Of a stretch of DNA of 64,000 nt, positions 1 through 9,986 are shown one piece after another. The stretch's first letter is position 1. Each line of letters opens with the position of its first letter. Source of the stretch: Hydrotaea diabolus. Lineage: Eukaryota > Arthropoda > Insecta > Diptera > Muscidae. Where the stretch lies: the NCBI GenBank assembly GCA_963513945.1, contig OY740716.1, positions 212,837,646 to 212,901,645 on the forward strand. Reading direction: 5' to 3'. The notes under the pieces are model-generated. The model searched no databases. It worked only from the letters and a program-made list of their open reading frames with translations, and was not told where the DNA came from. A program made the translations under genes and the position numbers.

Positions 1-942
1 GGTGGTCAAGCAACTCGTACTTTAATTCGTTGATTTTAGCCATTGTTAAAACACTCTTGTGCGCTGGTGCGTTGTCTTGATGAAAAAATATTTTTTGTGT
101 TGTTAGCCAGGACGTTTTTCTCGAATTTTTACATTTAATTGATCTAAAAGGTTGCAAAAGTACTCTGAATTTATTGTTTTACCCTTTTGCAGATTGTCAA
201 ACCCGTTGCCATAACCTTACCATCCGATTGAATTGTTTTTGCCTTCTTTGGGGCACTTCCTCCAGCTTCAGTCCATTGTTTGGATTGTTCTTTTGTCTCT
301 GGAGTGGTGGATCCATGTCTCATCAACAGTTATGAAACAACGCTTAAAATCCATTTTATTTCACTGAAAACGATCCAAACAAGCTTGAGAAATGTTCATT
401 CTTATGCGTTTTTGGTCGACTGTTAACAAGTGCGGCACCCATATTGCAGAAAGCTTTTTCATCTGTAGTTCTTCATGCAAAATTAAATGGACTCGATCAT
501 TTGAGATGCCCATGATATTAGCTATTTCACGCACTTTTATTCGTCGATCATTTAAAACCATATCATGCATTTTGGCTTCAATTTCTGTTGTTGTTGCTGT
601 TTTTGGACGTCCACTACGTGGTTCATCTTCAATGCTTGTACGACACGTTTAAATTCAGCAACCCAATTTTTTACTGTTGCATATGAAGGAGCACTTTCAC
701 CTAACACATTCACCATATCATTATGAATTTCTTGTCCCGATAAACCTTTTTTATGTAAATATTTAATGACACCACGCATTTCTAATTTTTCCATTGTAAA
801 AAAATCGCGGATGCGTCTTTTCTGAACACCTGTTTCTATATGAAGGAGTTGCCAGATCGAAACAAAATTTAAAATTTAACTTTTCTTCTGTTTATACCGC
901 GCTTTTTGTGCTAGGCTAAGAAGTTTCCGAACCGCCCACGTA
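1..942 (-). mobile_element. mariner-A transposon, copy 1 (left part outside window)
   Basis: Tc1/mariner element with a degraded transposase on the minus strand. The start codon lies near 794, and the N-terminal helix-turn-helix region resembles irritans-type mariners. A long copy of the same family lies at 35470-36764, and the two align along their length. The element ends at 942 in an inverted repeat reading CCGCCCACGTA, with TA as the expected target duplication. The reading frame is broken near 650, where one base is missing from the arginine-rich stretch after the first DNA-binding domain. The second catalytic aspartate (HQDNAPAH context) is still present near 75-85, unlike in the other copy. 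The 3' end of the gene lies beyond the window. Confidence 0.88.
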
Positions 943-1080
943 GTTGCCAAAATTTGAAGGTAATTATTTTCAAAAAATAAATGCCATAAAATGTCCTTTC
1001 AAATTACCAATAAAGATTCCACACTTGATTTGAATTTTTATTTTTTTTTGTTCGGAAAAAATACCTCTAGATGGATCACC
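943..1080 (+). mobile_element. rosa (DD41D) terminal fragment next to mariner-A
   Basis: About 138 bp matching the terminal region of the rosa elements ending at 18720, 39036 and 53254. Shared landmarks are AATTTGAAGG, AAATGCCATAAAATGTCC, a CCACACTTGATTTGA block and the terminal ATACCTCTAGATGGATCACC. It starts exactly at the mariner-A end, so mariner-A probably inserted into this rosa copy. The matching other half would lie left of the window. Confidence 0.75.
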
Positions 1081-1152
1081 ATATATATAGAGATTTCTTA
1101 AATAGATAGATACTGTTTAGCACGTTTGTTTTATTTCGGTCTGTTGCTTTTA

Positions 1153-1446
1153 CACATTGAACAGGGATTTACAAGAGTGAGTTGTATTTTCGTTGTCAAT
1201 TGTGTGAAGAAAACTTGAAAAGTAAGGTTTACAACAGTAGTTCTCATTCGTTTGGGGAGAGCCTGGCCTTATAGAGTTCGGGTTTACTTTCAACAATTGC
1301 AGCAAAACTTTCTAAAGAGGGTTGTCACGGACCCGACATCATGATAAAAGCAGTTTGCAGCCACGAAAATCAATGTCACTTTGCCATTTTGTTTAAAACT
1401 TTTCTATTTTTTAAATATAGAAGCAAGAGGTCTTGAGATGGTTAGT
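1153..1446. repeat. Dispersed repeat R1, copy 1
   Basis: A non-coding repeat of about 300 bp seen three times here (also 13005-13449 and 42064-42375, the last inverted). Shared blocks include AAGAGTGAGTTGTATT, GTAAGGTTTACAACAGTAG and GAAGCAAGAGGTCTTGAG. This copy begins CACATTGAACAGGGATT. Copy 2 ends with the reverse complement of that motif, which suggests a terminal inverted repeat and a non-autonomous DNA transposon. No coding sequence was recognised. Confidence 0.7.
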
Positions 1447-1765
1447 CCCTATTTTATTTAAACTACATTTTTGAACATTTTTTCTCAGCGTAGGCTTTTT
1501 TTTGATATTTAATTTTTTTCCTTTATTATTAAAAAATAAATTTTTCATATACAGGGTGTCCGCTGGGAAGGTATACTACTTTGTTTTGTCGCCATTTTGG
1601 TAGACATTAGTCTTTAGAGTTAATATTTGGCAGTCGGGAAGTACTTAGTAGGGACATAGTACTTTTTATTTTAAGCTGTAAAATAAAAAGTACTGAATGT
1701 TTTTGGACCAAATATTTGTTAATACATATATTTATTGATGTATATTGTATCCAAAACGAATCTAC

Positions 1766-2787
1766 TTATTCGAAATGTCCGCCTTTTGCCTTTACACACG
1801 CCTTAAGTCGCTCTGGCCAATCGTCAATAGCTGCATGAACCTCGTCCATTGGAAAATTGGCCAAAGCTCGAACCAAAACAGTCTTAAGAGATCCAATGTT
1901 GGGGTATCTTTTGTGACAAACCTTGTCCTCTAAAACCGCCCACAATTTGTAATCCAACGGGTTCAAATCTGGACTGCCTGAGGGCCATTCTTCAGAGGAA
2001 ATGAACGCTGGCAAATTGTTTCGAAGCCAGGCCTGGGACGTTTTAGCCTTATGGGCCGGCGCTGAATCCTGCTGGAAAGTGCATGGCTGGTTTTGGAATA
2101 GGGAATTGTTAAGAGGCTTCACAACAGCTTCCAACACGGTTTCTTGGTAAATTTTAGCCGATGTTTTGACTCCTTGTCCGCAGAAATGCAGGTCAGTGAC
2201 ATCGTAAAGACACCCCACCAAACCATGACTGAAGCTGGGTGATGACCCTTTTCCACCCGTGGGATCAGTTCCGATGCCTCCTTAGGTGACCGCGCATACT
2301 CTCTATCATTTTGCTTGTTAAATTTTTCCTGAACGGTAAAAATTTTTTCATCGGTGAACAAAATTTTTCTGTGCGAGTTATCAGCGTTGTTCATCAAAAG
2401 AAGTTTGAATTTTTCAATACTATTTTTTTTTAAAGCTGCAGTTAATAAATATCCGGTACGTCGTTTGAAAGCCCAAAGTCCCAAGTCTTTTTTACTGATT
2501 CGACTCATGGACTTTTGCGTGATATTCTTCTAACGGGCCATTATTTTCTGTTTTCGTAGCGGATTTCTGTGAATTATTGATTAAACGGCTTTGACGACAT
2601 GCGGTGTTCGAACAGAGCGTGGACCGGTGGCGGTCTTTTACATCTCCAGTCTCCTCAAACAGTTTAATGCATTGGTAGACGAACATGCGGCTAATCTCTA
2701 GTGGCCGGAACGTTTTGAAAATATCGCTTTCTTTATATCACACTTGAAAAGCGCTATTACAGCGATACGGTTCTCATTGTCTGACCA
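1766..2787 (-). pseudogene. maT transposase, frameshifted
   Basis: Tc1/mariner-superfamily transposase that would cut and paste the maT element. On the minus strand three overlapping frames (2492-2686, 2119-2508, 1766-2221) carry in order the second DNA-binding helix (start MFVYQCIKLFEETG), a DDE-fold core with TDEKIF around the first aspartate, FQQDSAPAH around the second, and SPDLNPLDY around the third. Exactly 37 residues separate the second and third acidic residues, the defining spacing of maT (DD37D). The reading frame changes at least twice, so this copy is inactive. The start codon, which would encode MEWSDNE as in the other copies, was separated from the gene by the insertion at 2789. 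Confidence 0.88.
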
Positions 2788-2788
2788 G

Positions 2789-3680
2789 GGGGCTAATCAC
2801 GGCATTCGACGACGAATGCAAATTCGAATAGAAAAATATTTCGATACGTTTAAATGTTTGGATCATGGCATTCGATCGTAATGTTTTATCGCATACTATT
2901 TTTTTTGCAATGCTGCAAAACAAAGACTTTCAACTTAAAAGATGTGTCGTTGGCTGATTCGAGCACGACGTGGGACTGTTAAAAAATTAAATAGATAATA
3001 AGAAACATTTTACGCATTATTGCAATGCAAAAATGTAACGATTAATTATTTTATTGTAGTTAATTTATTATTTTATAACAATTCATGGTGTTTTTACGTA
3101 ATTTTTGTCGAAACCACTACTGTGATAACACAAATTGAGTTTCCTAAAAGGCCGATGAAACATCTTTCTTTGTTGATTCTCTTTGCGGCAAGCATACGAG
3201 TATGATGACAAGCAGAGAAAAGCAGAAAAACAAAACAACAAGCGATTGTTGGTTTGGTGAAAGTGAATATTTTAATAAATCTGATAAAAATATAGAAAGT
3301 AATTAGTTATAAATGGATCCAATGCTATTTTTTTACTCATCATCGTCCGATTCGGAGGAGGATTGCAATGTAAACGTAATTAGAAGAAATATTCGAGATA
3401 AAAGCAATCGTTTTTTCATTATCTTTGTCCCTAAAAATAATAAAAAAGACGAATATGTTTACGTTATTTCACAAAATATAGAAAAATACCTACATTTCTT
3501 TTGTTTTACTCTGTTGTTTTGTTTGGCGTCATTAAAAATGGTAGTGTTTGGTTTTTTTCGATGACGGTTGTACTTTCGAATTCAACTTCGGGTAGTTGCA
3601 ATTCGATAACGATTGCCGTGATCCAAATTAATTGCGTTTCGAAGTAAATTTGGTCGTTAACGAATGCGGTAATTAGCCCG
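2789..3680 (+). mobile_element. PIF/Harbinger-like non-autonomous element nested in maT
   Basis: An 892-bp insert flanked by a 3-bp duplication, CAG, at 2786-2788 and 3681-3683. The ends match as inverted repeats over about 20 bp: GGGGCTAATCACGGCATTCG on the left, with the right end differing at three positions. A terminus rich in G plus a 3-bp duplication is the pattern of the PIF/Harbinger superfamily. The interior is AT-rich and has one short reading frame (3313-3564). It is too small to hold a full transposase, so it is a deletion derivative. Confidence 0.75.
3313..3564 (+). pseudogene. Short ORF in the Harbinger-like element, possible transposase N-terminus
   Basis: An 83-codon frame starting MDPMLFFYSSSSDSEED. 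A short hydrophobic start followed by an acidic serine stretch is a common start for Harbinger-type nucleases in insects. It then runs into lysine- and phenylalanine-rich sequence with no catalytic motif and stops. It sits centrally within the 892-bp element and on the plus strand, after an AT-rich leader. It probably marks the N-terminus left after an internal deletion. The family link is an inference from this short acidic motif and the element's ends; a chance ORF is not excluded. Confidence 0.4.
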
Positions 3681-3857
3681 CAGTCCATGATGAAAGTTGA
3701 AGCAATTTTAAAATCCCCTTACAGAAAGCTATTGAGGTTAGCTTTTGAAACCTATATGACATTAACGGGGTATGTTCAGTTCTACTATTGAAATGGGTGT
3801 GTTCAATGTTGTAACAGTATTTATGTCCCTACTAAGTAGAGACGTGGCGATTTGATT

Positions 3858-4690
3858 ATGGAAAAATATTCGATAAGCCAATGTGTTTTAATAGTAAAAA
3901 CATTTTATCAAAATCAATCCTCGATTACTGGGAGAAGAGAAATTTACGTGAAATTTGTGCTAACAAAATGCAGTGTAGTGAATGATTTCAAAGAAAGAGG
4001 GTCTGTAGCTGATAGGCCCAAGAAATGGACCACAACGCACTGCAAGATCCGCTAAAAACATTGACCAGAGTTTTGCACAAGGATTTGCATTTGTTTCCAT
4101 TTAAGATTCAGTTGACATAAGAGCTTCTTCCACAGACCATTTACGCCGCCATACATATGCCAATAGGATGTTACAGTTCGCCCATGACTACCTTAGTTTT
4201 CATGAAAAAATCATAACGAGTGATGAGGCACATTTTCATTTCAATGGATATGTGAATAAACAGAATAGTCGTTTCAGGGCAGTGGAAAACCCTCAAATTA
4301 TTCACCAGTCATCTTTGCATCCATTAAAAGTGACAGTCTGGTGTGCAATTTTGTCAGGAGAAATACTTATAATTGGACCTTAATTCTATGAAAACGAAAA
4401 CGGTGTAACGGTAACTGTCAATGGGGAGCGATATCGTGATATGATTGAAAACTTTTTAACGCCAGAACTGCATGCTTTGGGCGTGATTAACATGTGGTAT
4501 CAACAAAACGGTGTCACATCACATACAGCCAAGATTACAATAGAACTACTGCAAGACCTCATTCCACAACACGTTATTTCAAGAAATGGTGATGTTGTTT
4601 GGCCGTGGAGGTCGCCCGATTTGACTGCTCCGGACTTCTTTTTGTGTGAAAAGCAAGGTTTATACAAACAAAACAGAAACGCTTGAGCAA
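3858..4690 (+). pseudogene. rosa-type (DD41D) transposase, degraded
   Basis: The start ATG at 3858 gives MEKYSIS, and the first ~65 residues match the N-terminal DNA-binding region of mariner-like transposases before a stop. The core continues at 4168-4383, with SDEAHFHFNGYVNKQ holding the first aspartate. It resumes after a TAA at 4381, through NGVTVTVNG to 4441-4686, which carries WYQQNGVTSHT and SPDLTAPDFFL. The residue that should be the second catalytic aspartate reads asparagine (QQN). Forty-one residues lie between it and the last aspartate, the rosa spacing. Stops and the Asp-to-Asn change make it inactive. Confidence 0.82.
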
Positions 4691-4880
4691 CTCAAACAAA
4701 ATAAACGGGATGAAATTAATGAAATGGCATGTATTTGTGAGGCGGAGGGGGACATTTATCTGATATTGTATTTCATACATAATTGCCGACACTAAATAAA
4801 ACAATTATCAATATAAGATCCATTCTCTTTCATTTAATCAAACAAACAAAGTAGTATACCTTCCCGACGGACATCCTCTA

Positions 4881-5858
4881 TATCAAGTCAGTATATAGAT
4901 ATAAATTTTTAAATAATTCAGAAAAGTACTAAATTTTTAAAATTTTTAATATTGAAATTGCAACAACAACTTCAGGAATTGTACTTTTATTTTATGTACA
5001 GTTTTATATATTGACATATTCGGACCAAAGGCAACATCCCTGAGCCAATATGTCACACTTTTCATGGCCTGACTCATTGGCATACAGGTACCAACCACAA
5101 TAAAATTCATTCATGAATTCAAATATGACCTAATTTTTTAAATCTGGGTAAATTTAAAGCCAAGATCCAAAAACCTCTTATCAATTGTTTTTTTGCACAT
5201 ACAGAAGTAGAGGGTATAGTAAAGTCGGTCACTATTGGATTCCATTTTACTAGTTTATTTGTATACTTATATATTTGCAGCAATTGATTTTTTTGTTTTT
5301 TCCATAGTCTACAAATTGGGATAAACAATTCACTTCTGATAGGGAAAAAATTTTCCAGTTAAGGCAAAAGGCTATAACCGGAATGTCGTTTTTTTACTTT
5401 TGAAAAAATCATAGTCGGCTTTGAGAAAACCCCAAAATGCAGCTTTTCTGGAAACTCCGATTCGAAGGTAGAAGAACAATAATAAATTCCATTGAAACTT
5501 TATTTGCTGTTTTCATCAAAAACATTGTGCTTTCCATAATCATCTTTGGTTTTTACATAACAAAAACATAATAATTTAAACCACTTTGTACGAGGCATAT
5601 TTTATGTAAACTTAATCGCAACTATCTCCAGCATCCAGATGGACAGACGGTGAGATGTTTGTAAAGGCTTACGCAGCAGCGGAGCCCTTTCGAACAATGC
5701 AAACAATTTGGATTTTGTTCAATTTGCATTTCTTAGAATTTCCGAATGGTCCAACAACAGCAACGACAAAAGACGCTTGAACACATAACAGTGAAATGTT
5801 TTCTTTGACGGTTTACCACAAATTGCTGCAGCAACAGCTGGAGGAGGGTGAAACGCTA
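4881..5858. other. Unassigned AT-rich interval
   Basis: No coding sequence or repeat shared with the rest of the window was recognised. Short open frames here (for example 5119-5328 on the minus strand) show no domain motif and are probably chance. Confidence 0.4.
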
Positions 5859-6882
5859 CACGCAGAGAAAAGATATGGTTACACTATGGTCACCGCAACA
5901 ATACTATGTTCTCTACAATAAAAGCATGTTCTTCGCAACCATAGTATTGTTTTTTGAATTTCATTTTGACAAAAGTATGATTGCGACAATATTGCTATTG
6001 TTGAAATGTACCAATAGTATTATTGTGAAATTTAGAAATGAAAACATGGTTGTAGTAACCATAGAAACATGGTTGGCGTTACAAAAGTATTGTTGTTTAA
6101 AATTTACGTTAACAATAATTTGATTACGGCTATAATACAGTATGGTTGCGACTATGAACATAACAAAACAGGTTTTATAGAGCATACATGCATGTGTGTG
6201 TGTATGTTTTTTTGATATACAAAAAAAACACATACACACGATACAGTGAAGGGTTGTTGTCCATTAAAAAAACAATAACAATCGGAAGGTAGTTCGATAG
6301 ATTTTTAGTGTGTTTACTTTGTTCGGTGAAATACTCTAATAACGACTGGATCTCGTTTATTTAAAATCTGCCTGCACTTAAGTATATAGCCTTCGATCAT
6401 GGGGTTTAATCACATTCGTTACTTGGTGTCTACGGATGGTGAAGTAGCATTCACCCCTGCTGGCAACTAAAAGTATTTTTGACCGTTGGAATATATATTT
6501 TTGTTTCTTGAATTAAATGTTCAATAAAAACGTGGCCTCAAATCTGGCTATGAACTAATACTCGTAGTAATGCAATTTAAAATAACAAACTTAATAAAAA
6601 TCTCTATTTTTGAATAACAACCAACCCTAAGAAATAATTTTGGGGATCATAGTATGGTTGAGTGTGAATCATTCTATGGTTGTGGGGATCATAGTATGGT
6701 TGTATGAGAAACATACTATTGTTGTGAGGATCATAGTATGGTTGTGGAGATTATAGTATGGTTGAGTGTGAATCATACTATTGTTGTGAGGATCATAATA
6801 TTGTTGTGTCTCAACCATATACCCAACAATAGTATGATCCTCTTCGAATATTGTCACCCCAACCATACTTTTTTTCTGCGTG
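5859..6882. mobile_element. Minisatellite MITE, copy 1 (complete)
   Basis: A 1024-bp non-coding element with terminal inverted repeats CACGCAGA...TCTGCGTG, flanked by TA on both sides (5857-5858, 6883-6884). This suggests TA target duplication as in Tc1/mariner MITEs. Both arms consist of degenerate repeats of motifs such as ACCATAGTATTG, with a central non-repetitive core that includes a TG-rich stretch near 6190. The right arm (6640-6870) is a run of ~20-24-bp units alternating CATAGTATGGTTG with its complement. Open frames inside it are products of the repeat and are not genes. Confidence 0.85.
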
Positions 6883-6884
6883 TA

Positions 6885-7480
6885 CATGGCCCAGGTTTGC
6901 TAACGATGAACAATCAAAGCTTTTTCGTTGGTTTTGTTTGAATTCTGCCAACTGTCAAAGGAAGATGATAAAAACACAACAAAAATTTGCTGACATTACA
7001 CTCAGCATCGACATCAGCATGAGCAACAGCAAAACGCCGTAGCCGCAGCAGCGACATCAAACAATCGGCCAGACAAAGGCACGAACCTACCAGCGACGCA
7101 GAGTTGCGACGGCGACTACGATACTGTTTAAATGTCAAACAGTTTAAACTTCCCCAAGTTTACATTGAGCAAATGAACGCAAATGTTTGAAATACCAGCA
7201 TCGAACCCACTGTACGACAATGGTTCCGCCGCTGCCCGGGTATGCGAAGAAGCGTTTGCTCTGCTGGGCCTTTTTTACTGTTCTGGCTCCTAACGAGAAG
7301 TCGGACAGACTGCAGACCCCTTTTACTTGTCAATTGATGTTGCTGCGTACAGAAGAACTCGTACTGCTGCCGGTGGAAGAGTGCAAGTCGGTCTGGAGTA
7401 GTCCAGAAGTCAGTTTTGTTTGAGCTTTTAAGTGAAAGCAATAACAAGGAAAGATAACAAAAATATTTTATTTTATATTA
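6885..7480 (+). promoter_or_regulatory. Possible gene promoter and 5' untranslated region (low confidence)
   Basis: This non-transposon stretch is more GC-rich than its surroundings. At 6998-7060 it has an initiator-like ACTCAGCATC followed by CAGCA/GCAGC-rich sequence of the kind common in fly 5' leaders, and it precedes the exon-like frame at 7482. No TATA box was identified. This is an inference from composition. Confidence 0.2.
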
Positions 7481-7481
7481 T

Positions 7482-7553
7482 AATGGCAATACGTACAGTC
7501 GGTGGCGAAAAACATCCGCTGGTAATACAAAAAATCTCTAAAATAAAGGAATA
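7482..7553 (+). CDS. Possible first coding exon, unrecognised
   Basis: From the ATG at 7482 the frame reads MAIRTVGGEKHPLVIQ and continues KISKIKEY to a GTATGC that could serve as a splice donor. The open frame itself runs on to 7836, but past 7553 it becomes low-complexity and hydrophobic, unlike the first 24 residues. It is not part of any repeat seen elsewhere in the window. No domain was recognised, and no downstream exon could be placed. Confidence 0.18.
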
Positions 7554-8062
7554 CGTATGCATTTTTGTTTCGATATTTTTGCATGCGGTATTGTATTGCA
7601 AATTAAAAACGTTCTTAGCCCCAAAACACTGTAAAGTACGGGCAGATCGAACTTCATATATCCTACACCGTCACTACGCTTCTAATGCCATTTTTGTACC
7701 CATGCCTCCAACCCTGAACTCGGCCAAAACTTTAAAAAAATATGTTTGGATTCGAATCAAAAATTTGATTAATTTGAATACCCATATCACGATATTTAAT
7801 ACTGATCACCCGTTCATCTTCACCTGTTTGCCCTGAGCAAAACGTCTAAAAAACAAAGCTTTTTATGTTGTATTAGGCCCTATGACAGACCCCATTAGCA
7901 TTATACGTAAAGCACTAAACTGATACCCCCAAGAACGCTGCCGCTCCGGCCTGCGGAAAAATTAATGGCTTTGGACGATCATTAAGGAACTCCAGAAATG
8001 TAATAAATCAATGGATGATATTAAAATACTGTTTATGGATAAAATAAAATGGAATAACCTTG

Positions 8063-8480
8063 TACAGGGTGGCGCAAAACTACCATTGAGTTTTGCATGT
8101 TCAATAACTTTGTAAATTTATTTATATTTTTATTTCAGAATTTTGTGAAGCAAACTTGGGGAATTTGAAATAGAACACTACACAACAGAACAGCGTTTAG
8201 CAATTGTAGAATTTTTTAAAAATCAAGAGTCAATTGTTTTGACGCTTCGTGGTTATCGTCGCTTTTTTAATGGCATACTGGACCTTCAGAACCAACAATA
8301 AACAGCTTGGTTGAACATTTTCGACAACATGGTACAGTAAGACAACTTCCATGTACAGGAAGACCACGTACGGTCTCCACGGGCAAAATTATCCAAGGTT
8401 TTGTGGATAGTGTGCAGGACAAAATGGCCACCACCATTGGGATAAAATTGTTCATACTTAAGCCAAAAAGCATTTTCCAT
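8063..8480 (+). mobile_element. mariner-superfamily 5' fragment
   Basis: It begins TACAGGGTGGCGCAAAACTA, a typical terminus at TA. A plus-strand frame with breaks then resembles a transposase DNA-binding domain: YTTEQRLAIVEFFKN, later INSLVEHFRQHGTV and TGRPRTVST, the GRPR-type linker between the two helix-turn-helix domains. It stops just before the rosa element at 8490. The catalytic half is absent, so it is a 5' remnant, probably truncated by later events. Confidence 0.6.
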
Positions 8481-8489
8481 TAATATAAA

Positions 8490-9332
8490 GGGTGATCAAT
8501 CTAAAGGTAAATTTTCAAAATAAAAAAAAATCATAAAATCAAATAAAGTGTGGAATATTTGTAGTTCCTCCGAAAGGACATTTTATGCCAATAATTTTTT
8601 TTAATTTAATTTCCTTTAAATGTTGACCGCAACTACGCTTCAAGGTGTCCATTCTGGGGGACCAATTCTGGGTGACTTGTTCGAGCATTTCGACCGGTAT
8701 GGCTTTAATTGGCTTCCAAAACCTAAATCGTAGCTGGTTTGTTAGCATAGAATTTGGACTTTGAGTAGCCCCAAAGAAAAAAGTCTATAGCCGGTCTAAA
8801 ACTTGAAATTAGTCGATCTTCGCAATGTTCTCTCAATGGATCTATTGTTGGATCTGCTGTATGGCAAGTCTAGCCGTCCTGTTTAAACCAAATGTCGTCA
8901 AGATGAGGGGCTTCAATTTCAGGAAGCAAAAAGTCCGTTATCAAGGCGCGACAGCGAGCTCCATTCACGGTTACGTTCCGACCATCATCATTTTGGAAAA
9001 AATATGGACCGATTATTCCACCAGCGCATAAACCGCACCAGGCCGTGGTTTTCTCTGGGTATAATGGCACCTCTTGAACCTATTATGGTTGCTCTTCAGC
9101 CAAAATACGGCAGAAATGTGCATCATCACTGAACAAAATTGTGGTCGAAAACAGTTTCTCACCGAACGCTCATTTCCATTATACAGTTGCACAATTTTGA
9201 GACGTTGTTTCGGTGTAAGTCTTTCCATGATGAAAAGGCAATACTGAAAAGAAAAATCAAAAAAGTTGAACAAAACTCACGGGAAATCAGTGAAAAAGGC
9301 TATTGTAAAAAATACCTCAAGATGGATCACCC
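8490..9332 (-). mobile_element. rosa (DD41D) element, internally deleted
   Basis: 843 bp with inverted ends GGGTGATCAATCTAAAGGTA (left) and a matching ATACCTCAAGATGGATCACCC-type right end. The minus-strand transposase starts at about 9228 with MERLTPKQRLKIVQLYNGNE. It jumps directly to sequence before the first catalytic aspartate, so most of the DNA-binding domain is deleted. The core shows WCGLCAGGIIGPYFF and WFKQDG (second aspartate). The part around the third aspartate is gone, and the C-terminal end matches other copies (8539-8748). It can only have moved in trans. Confidence 0.82.
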
Positions 9333-9986
9333 GTGATAAAGGAAAAAAATCAATAAGCACGTCCGAGTGTTTAGTTGGGTAAACACTAAAATCTAGGTAC
9401 ATATTTGATCCTGTGAGAAATTTTCACCTTTTCTGGAAACCCAAACATTACGGGATGGTTTTTAAGGTCCTCCTAGGGCACGAACTATGCCCATAGGCCA
9501 AGCCCTTGCATTATGACAAATCGTAATATTAATGTTATACGACCACTAATACGAAAATGTTCAACATGACGGGAATGGTCGTAGATGGATATATTTTCAT
9601 GAAATGAGCCAAGGAATACGCTGGTGAAATTTGTCCAGTCGTGAATGAATCACCCGGTATATTGCTGTACATATGTATGTAAATTTATAGAGTCAAGCAG
9701 CTGTCGCTAATTCCATATCAAATTTAATTTCCGCTCTAGAAGTTACATTTTAATTTTGATCTTGTTAAAGCCAACACATATAAGATGTTAATCAGATCTC
9801 AGTCTCAACGATACGATTTTGAAGTGCATATTTTCCATTAATTTAGGTCAAAGCTCATAACTGTACTTCCAAAAAATTTAGGAAAATAGGGTTTTTTGTC
9901 TGTGACATATGCGATATGATAGAGACCAAGGGTTATTACGTTGTACAGTAAATACTTTGAGCACTACAGAATCTATTCTTATTATA
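9333..9986. other. Unassigned interval
   Basis: No gene recognised. Near 9640-9660, TCACCCGGTATA resembles a transposon terminus at TA, but no matching opposite end was found. Confidence 0.35.

Larger units (their letters stand above)
1642..3838 (-). mobile_element. maT (DD37D) transposon, copy a, split by a Harbinger-like element
   Basis: The ends are inverted repeats reading TACTTAGTAGGGACATA (left) and its complement (right), identical to those of the other three maT copies. Removing the 895-bp guest (element plus duplicated CAG) leaves about 1.3 kb, the normal size of the family here. TA is duplicated at the insertion into the rosa host. Confidence 0.92.
1550..4880 (+). mobile_element. 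rosa-type (DD41D) transposon split by a nested maT
   Basis: The outermost element of a three-level nest. Its ends are inverted repeats: TACAGGGTGTCCGCTGGGAA on the left, and on the right its near complement around TATACCTTCCCGACGGACAT, both at TA. The transposase is on the plus strand and resumes right after the maT insertion, so the two outer parts (1550-1641 and 3839-4880) form one element. It has the DD41D signature: 41 residues separate the second and third catalytic positions. Confidence 0.85.

Noticed and set aside
5859..6882. CRISPR-like array suggested by regularly repeated ~20-bp units
   Set aside because: Units are degenerate and directly adjacent, without unique spacers, are framed by inverted repeats, and occur in a eukaryotic context.
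6669..6887. Open frames in the minisatellite MITEs (also 25749-26048, 46009-46248 and 63039-63362)
   Set aside because: Translations of the ~22-bp repeat, such as HHTIV/YYDPHNNSM patterns; they change between copies and follow the repeat rather than codon constraint.
9640..9662. Isolated TCACCCGGTATA terminus
   Set aside because: No opposite end or coding relic could be paired with it, so no element was called.
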